Shown in pieces: positions 46,938 to 56,210 of a stretch of 64,000 bases of DNA (position 1 is its first letter; the number at the start of each line of letters is the position of its first letter). Source of the DNA: Nostoc sp. UHCC 0302 (lineage in GTDB: Bacteria; Cyanobacteriota; Cyanobacteriia; Cyanobacteriales; Nostocaceae); the NCBI RefSeq assembly GCF_038096175.1, contig NZ_CP151099.1, forward strand, positions 7,728,001 through 7,792,000, read 5' to 3'. A program made the position numbers and the translations under genes. Under the pieces are notes generated by a model. That model made no database searches and had not been told where the DNA came from. It was given only the letters and a program-made list of their open reading frames with translations.

Positions 46938-47306
46938 TCACTTCACAGATGTCACTGTTTGGTTGACTACTGGACGTGCTTTTTTACGGTCTGATCTGCG
47001 CGTTCCACCAGCCATCTCATACTCATCACTACTTTTGCCATAGTGAGATGCAACATTTAACAGCATTTGTTCAGAATAAGTATTTAACTCGCGTTCTGCT
47101 TCTATTAATGCATTGTGTGTCTTATCTACTATTGTTTGTGCTTGATTATAAGCGGCTAGCTTTTCTCGTAACTCAATTACTTTAGTGTTGTAAGTAGCAA
47201 TTGAAAACCCATTACTAAAGTTTAACTCAGGGTTAATTGTCTGCATTCCTTCAATCCGTCGTTCAGCTTTGGTAAGTGCGATGGAGTTTCGTTTCCGTTG
47301 CGTCAT
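46938..47306 (-). CDS. Conserved hypothetical cyanobacterial protein
   Basis: 122 aa, helical and basic. A central coiled-coil-like region (VIELREKLAAYNQAQTIVDK, NALIEAERELNTYSEQML) is followed by ASHYGKSSDEYEMAGGTRRS and a Lys/Arg-rich tail. I remember the YGKxSDEYEMAGGTR ending from Nostocales hypothetical proteins. No function known. ATG 47306. Runs in the same direction as the Uma2 gene, 108 bp upstream of it. Confidence 0.75.
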   Translation of the reverse strand: MTQRKRNSIALTKAERRIEGMQTINPELNFSNGFSIATYNTKVIELREKLAAYNQAQTIVDKTHNALIEAERELNTYSEQMLLNVASHYGKSSDEYEMAGGTRRSDRKKARPVVNQTVTSVK

Positions 47307-47487
47307 ATAGTTTTCCTATTTGGATTAATTTATAAATAACCATGATCTTATACACTGAGTTATTTATATATCATCAAAATATGCAATAAGCAGATGCACC
47401 AGCCACAGTGAAGTTACAGAATTTTAAAAGCATTGGATGGCATTAGCCAACTAATAGATGCGGGTATATTTGCTTAAATTTGTTGAG

Positions 47488-47690
47488 AAAAGCTAGTTTT
47501 GAAGTCGCAAAAGCTAGTTTTGAAGTCGCAAAAGCTGGTTTTGAAGTCGCAAAAGCTGGTTTTGAAGTCGCAAAAGCTAGTTTTGAAGTCGCAAAAGCTG
47601 GTTTTGAAGTCGCAAAAGCTAGTTTTGAAGTCGCAAAAGCTGGTTTTGAAGTCGCAAAAGCTGGTTTTGAAGTCGCAAAAGCTAGTTTGA
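47488..47690. repeat. 21-bp minisatellite, nine full copies plus a partial
   Basis: Unit AAAAGCTRGTTTTGAAGTCGC, identical in every copy apart from one A/G site. The order of that site is A A G G A G A G G A. Being 21 bp, the array leaves frames open on both strands (FEVAKAS-type and TSFCDFK-type); these are not taken as genes because no folded flank or ribosome binding site accompanies them. Confidence 0.92.
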
Positions 47691-47737
47691 TGAAAGTTGT
47701 TCAAATAATTCCATAACCTTAATTAGCTCAACAGAAC

Positions 47738-47767
47738 AACCCCACGGATAAATTTATCCGTGGGGTT
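47738..47767. terminator. 30-nt perfect palindrome
   Basis: AACCCCACGGATAAA followed directly by its exact complement. It can form a strong hairpin in RNA or a cruciform. No T run follows on either side (TTACGAC to the right, GTTCTGTT on the other strand), so a terminator role is only one option. Confidence 0.5.
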
Positions 47768-48146
47768 ACGACTATTACCGCAAGGCGGAATTAAAAGAAT
47801 GCTTTTTAGCGCCGTGTGCAACTTTCTTTCAAACCTAACCCCCAGCCCCTTCCCTGCAAGGGAAGGGGAGCAAGAATCAAAACCTCTCGACTTTTCGGGG
47901 CTACGGTAAATTACCCCCCTTAATCCCCCCTTATAAAGGTGGGAAACAAAAAATCTAGTTCTCTCCCCTTGTAAAGTAGAGGGTTAGGGAGGGGTAAAAC
48001 CAACGCTTAAACCCAGATAAGTGAACTGTTTCCGACTTGTGTGTACACGGTAGCATTTCCAAGGGGGGAAACAAGAAATCCAGTTCCCTCCCCTTTGCAA
48101 GGGCAGGGTTAGGGTGGGGTAAAACAGTACGGCGTAAATAAAGCAA
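47768..48146. repeat. Block of dispersed CCCCTTCCC-type repeats
   Basis: Several copies of a common Nostoc repeat: CCCCTTCCCTGCAAGGGAAG near 47850, CTCTCCCCTTGTAAAG near 47961 and TCCCTCCCCTTTGCAAGGG near 48084, each followed by a GGGTTAGG(G)GGGGTAAAAC-like tail. A related copy occurs at about 53024-53108 near pstB. No gene seen. Confidence 0.7.
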
Positions 48147-48359
48147 CTATTTCAAATTATTCAAAAGCCTGTCTTCTAAGCTTTTTGACTTTTGACCCTT
48201 CGACTGCGCTTCAGGGTCAAGGCTGAGCGAACTTGTGCTTAGCGTAGCCGAAGTAGCCGAAGCCTTGACTTTTGACTTCCGGCTTACAGTAATAAGTATA
48301 TTTGCAAAAGTGAGATAAATACCTAGTAAACCAGTAGTAACAACAGCTTCCCATTGCAT
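48147..48359 (-). CDS. Possible small membrane protein with repeat-derived tail
   Basis: 70 codons from ATG 48359. The first 30 residues (MQWEAVVTTGLLGIYLTFAN, then ILITVSRKSK) look like a real single-span membrane protein of the small photosynthetic type, though I cannot match it to a known subunit. From about residue 31 the coding sequence is a dispersed repeat (GACTTTTGACTTCCGG-like and CTTCGGCTACTTCGGCTAC), so the tail may be an accident. Low confidence. Confidence 0.35.
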   Translation of the reverse strand: MQWEAVVTTGLLGIYLTFANILITVSRKSKVKASATSATLSTSSLSLDPEAQSKGQKSKSLEDRLLNNLK

Positions 48360-48706
48360 CGGCTAGAGGGGGATGAGACGAAGCACACTAAAAATTTGTT
48401 TTTATAACTGAAAACTTTATTTTATTTATTTGTTAAGTAACTTTCACTATTTCAAATGTATAATCCATCATCTATTGCTATTTAGCAAATGTATAATTTG
48501 TTATTCATTATTATTTATTTATCACTCCTATTACTTATTTTCTCGTTAGCACTCTCGGAGATAGAGCTTACCTTTTAAAAAGATAAGTTAGTAACCACTT
48601 AGTAGCCATTTATTAACATAGCTATTAAGGTTGCACTTGCCTTAATTTTTGCTTCAAAAATGATGAGCCATTATATGAATAGTTGGCACGTTTACGGCAC
48701 TATCTT
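48360..48706. other. AT-rich leader before the second ATPase/TPR pair
   Basis: About 350 bp of AT-rich sequence with TATTTA-type runs. No ORF. It presumably holds the promoter of the pair at 48707-51782. Confidence 0.4.
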
Positions 48707-49999
48707 ATGACTCAAGAATTATTAAACTCCTTTCAAGAAGCATACAGCAATCTCGAGCTGTTTCCATTAATGGAACAAAACGAAATGGAAAGATTCCGGG
48801 TGCAATATGGTGATGATTTAATCGCAGACCTGAGACAATTAGTTGAAGACAGTCCCAATGGAGATGGCAAAATTGTCTTTACAGGACATCGAGGATGTGG
48901 TAAGTCCAGTTTGTTAGCTGAGTTCAGCAGACAAATCCAAGATAAGTATTTTGTAGTGTTATTCTCTATTGCAGACAAAATTGAAATGTCGGCAGTTAAC
49001 CATATTAATATTCTGTTTGCGATCGCAGTAAATTTAATGACTGAGGCAGAAGCACGTAAAGTTGAAATTCCTCAATCTACTAAAGAAGCTCTTTATAAAT
49101 GGTTTGCTACCCGTACTCGCACTGAAGAATTAAATTTTCAAGCAGAAGCTTCAATAGGTTTTGACTTGTTGAAGTTGATTAGCTCTAAATTAAAAGCTGA
49201 CGCTACAGTTCGCGATGAAATTAAGCAAGAATTTGAACGTAAAATATCAGATTTAGTTGCCAGAATTAACGAAATTGCTGCTCTTATTCAAGCAGCTACC
49301 AAACAAGACGTATTGGTAATTATTGATGATTTAGATAAACTCGACTTAGGAAGAGTCAATGAAATATATAAAGATAATATTAAAGCTCTTTGCCAGCCTA
49401 ATTTTCGCATCATTTACACTATCCCGATCGCAGTGCTTCGCGAAACATTTATCAGCACAATAATTGCTACAGAGACTAACGACCAAGTTGTAGCCATGCC
49501 TGTCTTAAAAATTTTTGAGAAAGGTAAAAACAGGCTACCTTACGCAGAACCTCGTCCGGAAACAACTAAAATTCTTGGTGAAGTTTTACGGAAACGGATT
49601 CCTAGTGAATTAATCGCAGATGACACTGCTGAAAAAATTGTTATTTACAGTGGTGGTGTATTGCGAGAGTTAATTCGGATTTCTAAAGAATGTTGCCGGA
49701 TTTGCTTACGAATGATCCGGCGAAATCCATCTGCTAAGGTTTTGATTGATGATAAAATATTAGCCCAAGCAATCAACAAAATACGCAATGACTTTTCTAT
49801 ATGTTTAGGAAAAGTTGATATAGGTATTTTGCAAAGTATTTATCAACAATTCATGCCGAATGACCCCAAACAAGCAGAGTTTTTAGATTTACTACATGGA
49901 TTGTACATCTTAGAATATCGCAGTGAAGAAACTTGGTACGATGTTCACCCGATTATCATAGAAAGCCTGAAAAGTCAGGGAGTCGTCAATGTGGCATGA
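48707..49999 (+). CDS. P-loop ATPase, first gene of the TPR module
   Basis: 430 aa from ATG 48707 (MTQELLNSF); a TTG 24 nt upstream is less likely. Walker A GHRGCGKSS at 60-68, Walker B VLVIIDDLDK at 202-211, then IIYTIPIAVLRET and SGGVLRELIRISKECC, ending in LYILEYRSEETWYDVHPIII. The motif order and C-terminal LEYR...W motif match the 25764-27095 protein. It overlaps the TPR gene by 11 bp, implying translational coupling and a stoichiometric complex. The family is AAA/STAND-like; the function is not known. Confidence 0.85.
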   Translation: MTQELLNSFQEAYSNLELFPLMEQNEMERFRVQYGDDLIADLRQLVEDSPNGDGKIVFTGHRGCGKSSLLAEFSRQIQDKYFVVLFSIADKIEMSAVNHINILFAIAVNLMTEAEARKVEIPQSTKEALYKWFATRTRTEELNFQAEASIGFDLLKLISSKLKADATVRDEIKQEFERKISDLVARINEIAALIQAATKQDVLVIIDDLDKLDLGRVNEIYKDNIKALCQPNFRIIYTIPIAVLRETFISTIIATETNDQVVAMPVLKIFEKGKNRLPYAEPRPETTKILGEVLRKRIPSELIADDTAEKIVIYSGGVLRELIRISKECCRICLRMIRRNPSAKVLIDDKILAQAINKIRNDFSICLGKVDIGILQSIYQQFMPNDPKQAEFLDLLHGLYILEYRSEETWYDVHPIIIESLKSQGVVNVA

Positions 50000-51782
50000 A
50001 GAATCTTTAGATGATGAAGACTTGTTAGATAATGATGAGGATAATCTAGATGCTTATGATGATTTAATTGTTTCTATTGAACCTCGAAAGCAGGGCTTGA
50101 ATTTACTGATTGCAGTTTGTGATGATGCTAACTTTCAGGATGAGATTATTAGCCAGTATGAAACTGAACTACAACCAGTTTTTCGTACCTATCGGGTGAC
50201 TTTACCACGCAAGGAACCGAGCCTGAAAGCTGCACTGAATCAACTGGTACAACAAGAAGAATATCTCCAGCAACGTAACCCAGCAGTCATTACTGTCACA
50301 GGTACTGAGCAGTTTTATTTTCTCAGACTGGGGGAGGAACAATCGGAACAGGAGAAGTTTTTTGGTTACTTACAGTGGACAAGAGAAGGATTGCGCGATT
50401 TTCCTTTTGCGATCGTCCTTTGGGTGACTAACCAAATTTTAGTCAACTTGATTAAAAAAGCTCCTGATTTTTGGAGTTGGCGCAATGGTGTTTTTAAGTT
50501 TGTCTCTAAAAAGACAAATGCGATCGCTGGGAAGGAACTAGAATCTATTCGCTTTGTTTTTCGAGACACGGAATTAGCCAGCACAGATACTGATGAAGAT
50601 AACCCTTTTTTCTTACCCATCCAAGATTTACAAAGGTTAATCGACAAGATAGAACAGGAACGGGGAACTAAAGACCCTAGCTTGGCTACCTTATACTCAA
50701 GGTTGGGCGATATTTACCACAGCAGATTAGATCGGGGAGAGTCTCAAAATTACAAACAAGAACAGGAACTAGCAATTAGGTATTGGTATAAGGCGATCGA
50801 GCTACAAAATGAATTAGGTTTGCAGATAGATTTGGCTGCTAACCTGAATAATTTAGCAGGGTTATACCGCGCAACAGGACGCTACAGCGAAGCAGAACCC
50901 CTGTATCAACAAGCCTTGGAACTCAGGAAACGTCTTTTAGGAGACAATCATCCTTCTCTCGCTACTAGCCTCAATAACCTAGCGGGACTCTACAAATCTA
51001 CTGGACATTACAAGAAAGCAGAACTTCTATATCAAGAAGCTTTGGAACTAAGAAAACGTCTTTTGGGAGAAAATCATCCCGATGTTGCCGCTAGTTTAAA
51101 TAACTTAGCACTGCTGTACGATGAACAAGGACGCTATGAAGAAGCAGAACCGCTTTATTTGCGATCGCTAGAACTTGCAAAAAGTCTGCTTGGCGAAAAT
51201 CATCCTTCTTTCGCTTTCATGCTAAATAATTTAGCACTGCTTTATTATCATCAAGGACGCTACAGTGAAGCTGAACCGTTGTCGCAACAAGCGGTAGAGT
51301 TAGATAAGCGATTTTTAGGCGAAGATAATCCTGATGTTGCTACAGACCTTCACAATTTGGGATTGATCTACCGCGCTCAAGCACGCTACTCTGAAGCTGA
51401 ATCATTGTTTCTGCAATCTTTAGAACTTAAGCAGCGTCTATTACCAAAGGCGCATCCCCTATTGGCAGATACTATTTACGCTCTTGGTTATATGTACAGA
51501 GAGCAGGAGCGCTACAATGAGGCTGAACCTTTGTGTGTACAAGCTTTAGAATTTGATAAACATTTATTGGGAGAAAACCATCCCAATGTTGCTGAAAGTC
51601 TGAATAATTTGGCAGAAATCTATCGTGTAACTGGACGCTACAACGAAGCAAAACCCCTTTACGAGGAAGCTTTAGATGTTTGTCAACGAGTTTGGGGCAC
51701 AAGTCATCCTCGTACTATCGCTGTTCATCAAAATCTGGCAAAACTTGATGCAGCAATGCAAAATAATTGTAGCAATCAGTAG
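49989..51782 (+). CDS. Adaptor protein with degenerate NTPase-like domain and seven TPRs
   Basis: 597 aa. After an acidic start (DDEDLLDNDEDNLD), residues about 30-190 form a domain without a P-loop that ends FPFAIVLWVTNQ, then KKAPDFWSWRNGVFKF. It aligns by eye with the N-terminus of the 1690-aa WD40 protein (FPLVLWLQDE, LAPDFKSW). From about 280 to 575 there are seven 42-residue kinesin-light-chain-type TPRs (LNNLAGLY...GRY.EAEPLY..ALEL...LLGENHP). TPR arrays bind partner proteins or peptides. The ATG 49989 overlaps the upstream ATPase gene. Confidence 0.88.
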   Translation: MWHEESLDDEDLLDNDEDNLDAYDDLIVSIEPRKQGLNLLIAVCDDANFQDEIISQYETELQPVFRTYRVTLPRKEPSLKAALNQLVQQEEYLQQRNPAVITVTGTEQFYFLRLGEEQSEQEKFFGYLQWTREGLRDFPFAIVLWVTNQILVNLIKKAPDFWSWRNGVFKFVSKKTNAIAGKELESIRFVFRDTELASTDTDEDNPFFLPIQDLQRLIDKIEQERGTKDPSLATLYSRLGDIYHSRLDRGESQNYKQEQELAIRYWYKAIELQNELGLQIDLAANLNNLAGLYRATGRYSEAEPLYQQALELRKRLLGDNHPSLATSLNNLAGLYKSTGHYKKAELLYQEALELRKRLLGENHPDVAASLNNLALLYDEQGRYEEAEPLYLRSLELAKSLLGENHPSFAFMLNNLALLYYHQGRYSEAEPLSQQAVELDKRFLGEDNPDVATDLHNLGLIYRAQARYSEAESLFLQSLELKQRLLPKAHPLLADTIYALGYMYREQERYNEAEPLCVQALEFDKHLLGENHPNVAESLNNLAEIYRVTGRYNEAKPLYEEALDVCQRVWGTSHPRTIAVHQNLAKLDAAMQNNCSNQ

Positions 51783-51812
51783 AGACGTTGTATTGCAACG
51801 CTCTACAAGGAT

Positions 51813-52012
51813 GTATGTAGGAGAATGCCACTAAGAAAAGGTGAAACCTCGTCAGGGCAGGGTGTTGGGGGTAGTGTTCCAGACAATTGAATGCGAATGC
51901 GTCAAAAAGTTCAACATCTTCTTAATTACCCACACCCGAACCTGCAACCCCACACCCAAAAGCCAGTAATACCAGTGATTTACGCTTTTCTTAGTGCCAT
52001 TCGTATGTAGGA
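51813..52012. mobile_element. 180-bp MITE with 10-bp target duplication
   Basis: Terminal inverted repeats are GAATGCCACTAAGAAAAG at 51823-51840 and its complement with one mismatch at 51985-52002. Exact direct repeats GTATGTAGGA flank it at 51813-51822 and 52003-52012, so the sequence itself shows a transposition event. It carries no ORF. It sits just downstream of the TPR gene. Confidence 0.85.
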
Positions 52013-52109
52013 TTTGTTATACCAATTCAATTAATGATTGCCACATCTTTGAGTGAAGTGAAGACGCGATGAATCGCGTCTCTACAAGGGTGTATGTGCG
52101 GTGTATTAC
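52013..52109. repeat. TTATACCAATT-type repeat with GACGCGAT palindrome
   Basis: Begins TTATACCAATT at 52017 and carries GAAGACGCGATGAATCGCGTC at about 52063. It is the inverse relative of the element at 60266-60372. The second end is not evident before pstB, so it may be truncated. Confidence 0.55.
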
Positions 52110-52937
52110 TTAACCGAATCGTCCACTGATGTAGTCGGCTGTTTCTCCAGAGGTAGGAGTACTAAATATTTGTTTGGTAGTACCGACTTCGACTAGTTTT
52201 CCTCGACGCTTGCCAGTTTCATCGGTTTCTGTGTTGAAAAATGCGGTTAAATCTGATATGCGTGTAGCTTGCTGCATATTATGAGTCACCATGATGATGG
52301 TGTACTGTTCTTTTAGTTCTACGCACAACTCTTCAATCTCTCGTGTGGAAATCGGATCTAAAGCAGAACAGGGTTCATCCATTAATAATACATCTGGTTT
52401 CATGGCGATCGCTCTGGCAATACAAAGCCGCTGTTGCTGTCCTCCAGATAAATCTGTGCCTTTGGACTTCAGCTTATCCTTTACCTCATTCCAAATTGCC
52501 GCTCGTCGCAGTGAATCCTCTACAAGATCGTCCAGGTTGCCTTTATAACCGTTAGCGCGTGGCCCAAAAGCAATGTTTTCGTAAATCGATTTAGGAAAAG
52601 GATTTGGTCTCTGAAATACCATCCCGACTTGACGCCGCAACTTCACCGGATTCGTTTTGCTGTCATAAATGTCTCTACCCCGGTAATTCAGCTGTCCTGC
52701 TACCCTAGCTCCAGGTATTAAATCATTCATACGATTGAAGCAGCGCAGTAAAGTACTTTTACCACATCCCGAAGGCCCAATAAAGGCGACAATTTGCTTT
52801 TCGGGAATTTCCATATTTACTTCCCGAAGTGCCATAAAGCCACCATAATAAACTCTCACAGTGTCAGCACGAAAAATTGCCGTATCTTGTTTGTTATTTA
52901 CTACATTATTTGAGCGCATACCCTGTGTTACTCCCAC
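52110..52937 (-). CDS. pstB: Phosphate ABC transporter ATP-binding protein PstB
   Basis: 275 aa. Walker [11 protein letters not shown]-loop [12 protein letters not shown], signature LSGGQQQR, Walker [14 protein letters not shown], and switch His in MVTHNMQQA. The start is GTG 52937; ATG 52919 (MRSNNVVNN) is also possible. It drives PstCA. pstA lies 291 bp upstream; that gap holds a CCCCTTGGAAAGGGG-type dispersed repeat. Confidence 0.96.
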   Translation of the reverse strand: MGVTQGMRSNNVVNNKQDTAIFRADTVRVYYGGFMALREVNMEIPEKQIVAFIGPSGCGKSTLLRCFNRMNDLIPGARVAGQLNYRGRDIYDSKTNPVKLRRQVGMVFQRPNPFPKSIYENIAFGPRANGYKGNLDDLVEDSLRRAAIWNEVKDKLKSKGTDLSGGQQQRLCIARAIAMKPDVLLMDEPCSALDPISTREIEELCVELKEQYTIIMVTHNMQQATRISDLTAFFNTETDETGKRRGKLVEVGTTKQIFSTPTSGETADYISGRFG

Positions 52938-53228
52938 TATTTACGATTGAGAAAAATCCCAATTTATTGCTTAAAAAACAAACGAAATTAACTTACCGTT
53001 ACTTTGTGAAGCTGCATATATTTTTACCCCACCCTAACCCTCCCCTTGGAAAGGGGAGGGAATTAGATTTATTGTCTCTCCCTTTATAAGGGGATTAAGG
53101 GGGGTAATTCGACTTGCCAAGGGAAGACTACAGAAGGGTCTTTTTATATGCATCTTCATACATAATTGGTATTACCGTAGTATCTTTAGTTTTGCTACTA
53201 AGTTTTCTCTTTGCTAATCCCAAGTTTA

Positions 53229-54128
53229 TTACCGCATTGTGAAGCGTTGCCTGATATATATGGCTGCACCATTGAGTACAAAAATCAGTAACAACAAAAC
53301 AATAATCCCTGCTGCCGCAGCATTGCCAAAACCTGGTTCAGGACGAGTAATGTAGTTGTAAATGATGATGGGCAAAGCCATAAAGCGTTGAAATAAACCA
53401 GGGTTAAATGTCAAAAAGCTCACTGCTCCGATAACTATGAGAGAAGCTGCATCACCTATAGCACGTGAGACAGCAATAATCACCCCAGTTAAAATGCCTG
53501 GAATTGCATAAGGTAAAACATGATTGCTTACGGTTTGCCATTTAGTTGTTCCCAAGCCATAAGAAGCTTCTCTTAAAGGATTGGGAACTGCACGAATTGC
53601 TTCTCTGGCTGTCACAATAATCAAAGGCAGGGAGAGTAATGATAAAGTGAGCGCTCCAGAAATCAAAACTGGGCCGAAGCCTAGCAGATAGTTGAAAACG
53701 CCTAATCCTAACAATCCGTAGACAATTGAAGGAACACCAGCAAGATTAGCAATGTTGATTTCAATGATGTCAGTCCACCAAGTTTTAGGTGCATATTCTT
53801 CTAGATATAAAGCGGCTCCCACACCAATAGGAACTGCAATTAATATAACTAATAGACCAATTAAAGCACTGCCTAATATTGCGGGACGAATACCACCTAA
53901 TTCAGGAAAACGAGAAGGAGTCTCTGTAAGAAAACCTGGTGTCAAAAATCTCAACAATCCATCTTGAAGTATATCGAATAGTAGTAATACTAGGACAAAC
54001 AAACCAATCAAAAGACCAATCAAAAAGAGAATTTCAAAAATTTTACCTGTGGTTTCTCTGCTATCAACATTATCGCTAAACTCATTAGATTCGTCATCGA
54101 AATTATTTTGATAAGTAGGATTAGCCAT
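53229..54128 (-). CDS. pstA: Phosphate ABC transporter permease PstA
   Basis: 299 aa with six TM helices and the EAA-type coupling loop (EASYGLGTTKWQTVSNHVLP). Typical motifs: LAGVPSIVYGLLGLGVF and ISRAIGDAASLIVIGA. Partner of PstC. ATG 54128, 9 bp after pstC. Confidence 0.95.
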   Translation of the reverse strand: MANPTYQNNFDDESNEFSDNVDSRETTGKIFEILFLIGLLIGLFVLVLLLFDILQDGLLRFLTPGFLTETPSRFPELGGIRPAILGSALIGLLVILIAVPIGVGAALYLEEYAPKTWWTDIIEINIANLAGVPSIVYGLLGLGVFNYLLGFGPVLISGALTLSLLSLPLIIVTAREAIRAVPNPLREASYGLGTTKWQTVSNHVLPYAIPGILTGVIIAVSRAIGDAASLIVIGAVSFLTFNPGLFQRFMALPIIIYNYITRPEPGFGNAAAAGIIVLLLLIFVLNGAAIYIRQRFTMR

Positions 54129-54137
54129 GTCTGTGAT

Positions 54138-55076
54138 TTAATATTTTTCCTTGAAGCGTTTAGCAATCCAATGACTGACAATATTTAACGAAAGAGTCAT
54201 CAAAAATAGAACTGCTCCCACTGCATATAAGGTTTTATAGTTAATGCTGCCGCGAGGGCTATCTCCTCCAGAAATTTGGGCCATATATGCTGTCATCGTG
54301 GATACAGATTCAAAGGCATTGAGGGTGAGCTTTGGTTCTTGTCCAGCCGCAATCAAAACCGTCATTGTTTCACCAATAGCTCTAGAAATGCCCAAAATAA
54401 TTGAGGCAGCAATTCCAGAGAGCGCAGCCGGCAGAACAACTGTGCCAATTACTTCTAATTTAGTAACTCCCATTGCATAAGCACCTTCCCGGAGAGCGCG
54501 AGGCACTGCTTGTATAGCATCTAGGCTGATAGAACCGACTGTCGGAATAATCATAATTCCCATCATCAGTCCAGCACTCAGAGCATTAAAAATCTCTAAG
54601 GGTAAGAAAGTTCGTAGAAATGGTGTAACAAATAATAATGCAAAGTACCCATAGACTACTGTAGGTACTCCAGCTAGTAGTTCTACCGCCGGACGTAAAA
54701 TTGCCGCTGTTTTCGGTGAAGCGTATTCACTAAGGTAAATAGCAGAAGATAAACCTAGAGGAATAGCTACTAACATAGCGATCGCTGTAATCAATACAGT
54801 ACCGCAGATTAATGGCCACACTCCAAAATGGCGATCGGCAAATAATGGTGTCCAACGAGTATCAAGAAAGAATTGAGCAAACGAAACCTGTTGGAAAAAC
54901 TCAAAAGTTACCTGAAAAATAATGAAAACTATGCCAAAAGTCGTCAGAATCGAAACTAAACCACAGGCAAATAAAATTACCTCAATGATTTTTTCCCAGA
55001 TATCTTCAAACGCATTCTTATCAAGAGATTTCGGATATTCGTGATTTACTTCATCTCTAAAATTTGTATTGGCCAT
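54138..55076 (-). CDS. pstC: Phosphate ABC transporter permease PstC
   Basis: 312 aa from ATG 55076 ([14 protein letters not shown]). Six TM helices, [18 protein letters not shown] and the coupling loop [21 protein letters not shown], with [15 protein letters not shown]. First gene of pstC-pstA-pstB. No pstS is in the window, so the binding protein must be encoded elsewhere. The operon is probably phosphate-regulated, but I did not find an unambiguous Pho box. Confidence 0.95.
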   Translation of the reverse strand: MANTNFRDEVNHEYPKSLDKNAFEDIWEKIIEVILFACGLVSILTTFGIVFIIFQVTFEFFQQVSFAQFFLDTRWTPLFADRHFGVWPLICGTVLITAIAMLVAIPLGLSSAIYLSEYASPKTAAILRPAVELLAGVPTVVYGYFALLFVTPFLRTFLPLEIFNALSAGLMMGIMIIPTVGSISLDAIQAVPRALREGAYAMGVTKLEVIGTVVLPAALSGIAASIILGISRAIGETMTVLIAAGQEPKLTLNAFESVSTMTAYMAQISGGDSPRGSINYKTLYAVGAVLFLMTLSLNIVSHWIAKRFKEKY

Positions 55077-55817
55077 AACTAGTGTAAAGTAACTAAAAAA
55101 TAATGTTAGCAATTAAATAAAAATACTTTTATATTTCAACTTTTTAATTTTAATAAACAAACATCATGAGTCAAAAATATGGATTTCCTACTACAAAACT
55201 TAGTTTTTTCTTGCTTCTCTACTCTGCGATCGCTTCTGGCGCTAATCAAATTGCAATAATTTTTGTGTAAAGGCGAAAACCAGCATCATACATATGTATA
55301 ATATTAGGTATATTTTTTACCACCAAGAATTATTGGTAAGTAAGGCTTAATTGTTGAATATATACTCATTTTTACAGGGAGCAAGCTTTAACTAAAAAGC
55401 CTTGTTTTCGCTGCCTCAAAAGACAAGACAGATAATTATTGATTCACTACTACTTATCAAGTATACTCCAGTAAATTGACAGATTTACCGTTCTTTGTGA
55501 GATAAAGTATCACATACTAAGCTGTAAAAAAGCAAGCCTGAATACGGCAGTATTCAGGCTTATTAGTTGTTTACAAGAGTAATTTAGTATTAAAAGGCTT
55601 ATAACGTAAGGTTTTGTAGCTTATTGCAGCTAAAAGCTAAAGTTAACAAAATTAAAAGAATGAGAAAATTCTCAATATAGGATATTTTATATTTTTTATA
55701 TTTAAGTGCGATCGCCCTTTTTCCTTTCATCTCTCCAGGGAGCCACTGCCTTTGGTATTACTCCTTAAGCGATTGCGCTAGGCGCACTACCGGAGGCGAT
55801 CGCACTTTAAGGTGAGT
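55077..55817. other. Intergenic region upstream of pstC
   Basis: About 740 bp, AT-rich. A hairpin (see 55534) lies near the middle, and repeat fragments with GCGATCGC lie near 55709 and 55797. No gene seen. It should carry the pst promoter in the first 200 bp. Confidence 0.4.
55534..55561 (-). terminator. Intrinsic terminator
   Basis: AAGCCTGAATAC-GGCA-GTATTCAGGCTT, a perfect 12-bp stem. On the minus strand it is followed by TGCTTTTTTAC, so it best serves transcripts from the 55818-56063 gene. Confidence 0.75.
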
Positions 55818-56063
55818 CTACATCTTACCGTGCTGCATTACTGCTTGTAGATGCTGGCGGATCTCTTGTGCTTGCTGAACATCAGATTGCCGCAATTTTT
55901 GGAACAACTCTACACAAGGCTGTGAGCCGGCTTGCTCTGCATCCTGAATGTATGTGTCATAAGCCTTAACAGCTTCAGCTTTGTTATGCAACACAGTAAT
56001 AAAATCGTATTCCAGATTGCTAATTGGTTGTTGAGACTGTCCGTTACCTGTATTTGTAGTCAT
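55818..56063 (-). CDS. Conserved hypothetical helical protein
   Basis: 81 aa. Two long helices: LEYDFITVLHNKAEAVKAYD and VELFQKLRQSDVQQAQEIRQ. The pattern is a helical hairpin like small stress or ferritin-like cyanobacterial proteins, but no metal ligands are clear. Function unknown. ATG 56063; 147 bp downstream of psiE on the same strand. Confidence 0.7.
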   Translation of the reverse strand: MTTNTGNGQSQQPISNLEYDFITVLHNKAEAVKAYDTYIQDAEQAGSQPCVELFQKLRQSDVQQAQEIRQHLQAVMQHGKM

Positions 56064-56210
56064 TGCTTGAACCTCTTCTAGGATTTCTACTTAACTTTTA
56101 CCTAGCCTCAAAGAGTGATTCATCTCCCGAAAAGAGTATATTTCAATACGCCGTAAGAAGCTTGCAGAGATACAACAAGTAGAGACGTTGTATCGCAACG
56201 TCTCTACAGT

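Noticed and set aside
47486-47692. CRISPR array
   Set aside because: Repeats are contiguous 21-bp units without unique spacers and no cas genes are near.
47474-47716. Frames on both strands over the second 21-bp repeat
   Set aside because: Same reason: period divisible by three, no flanking coding sequence or start signals.
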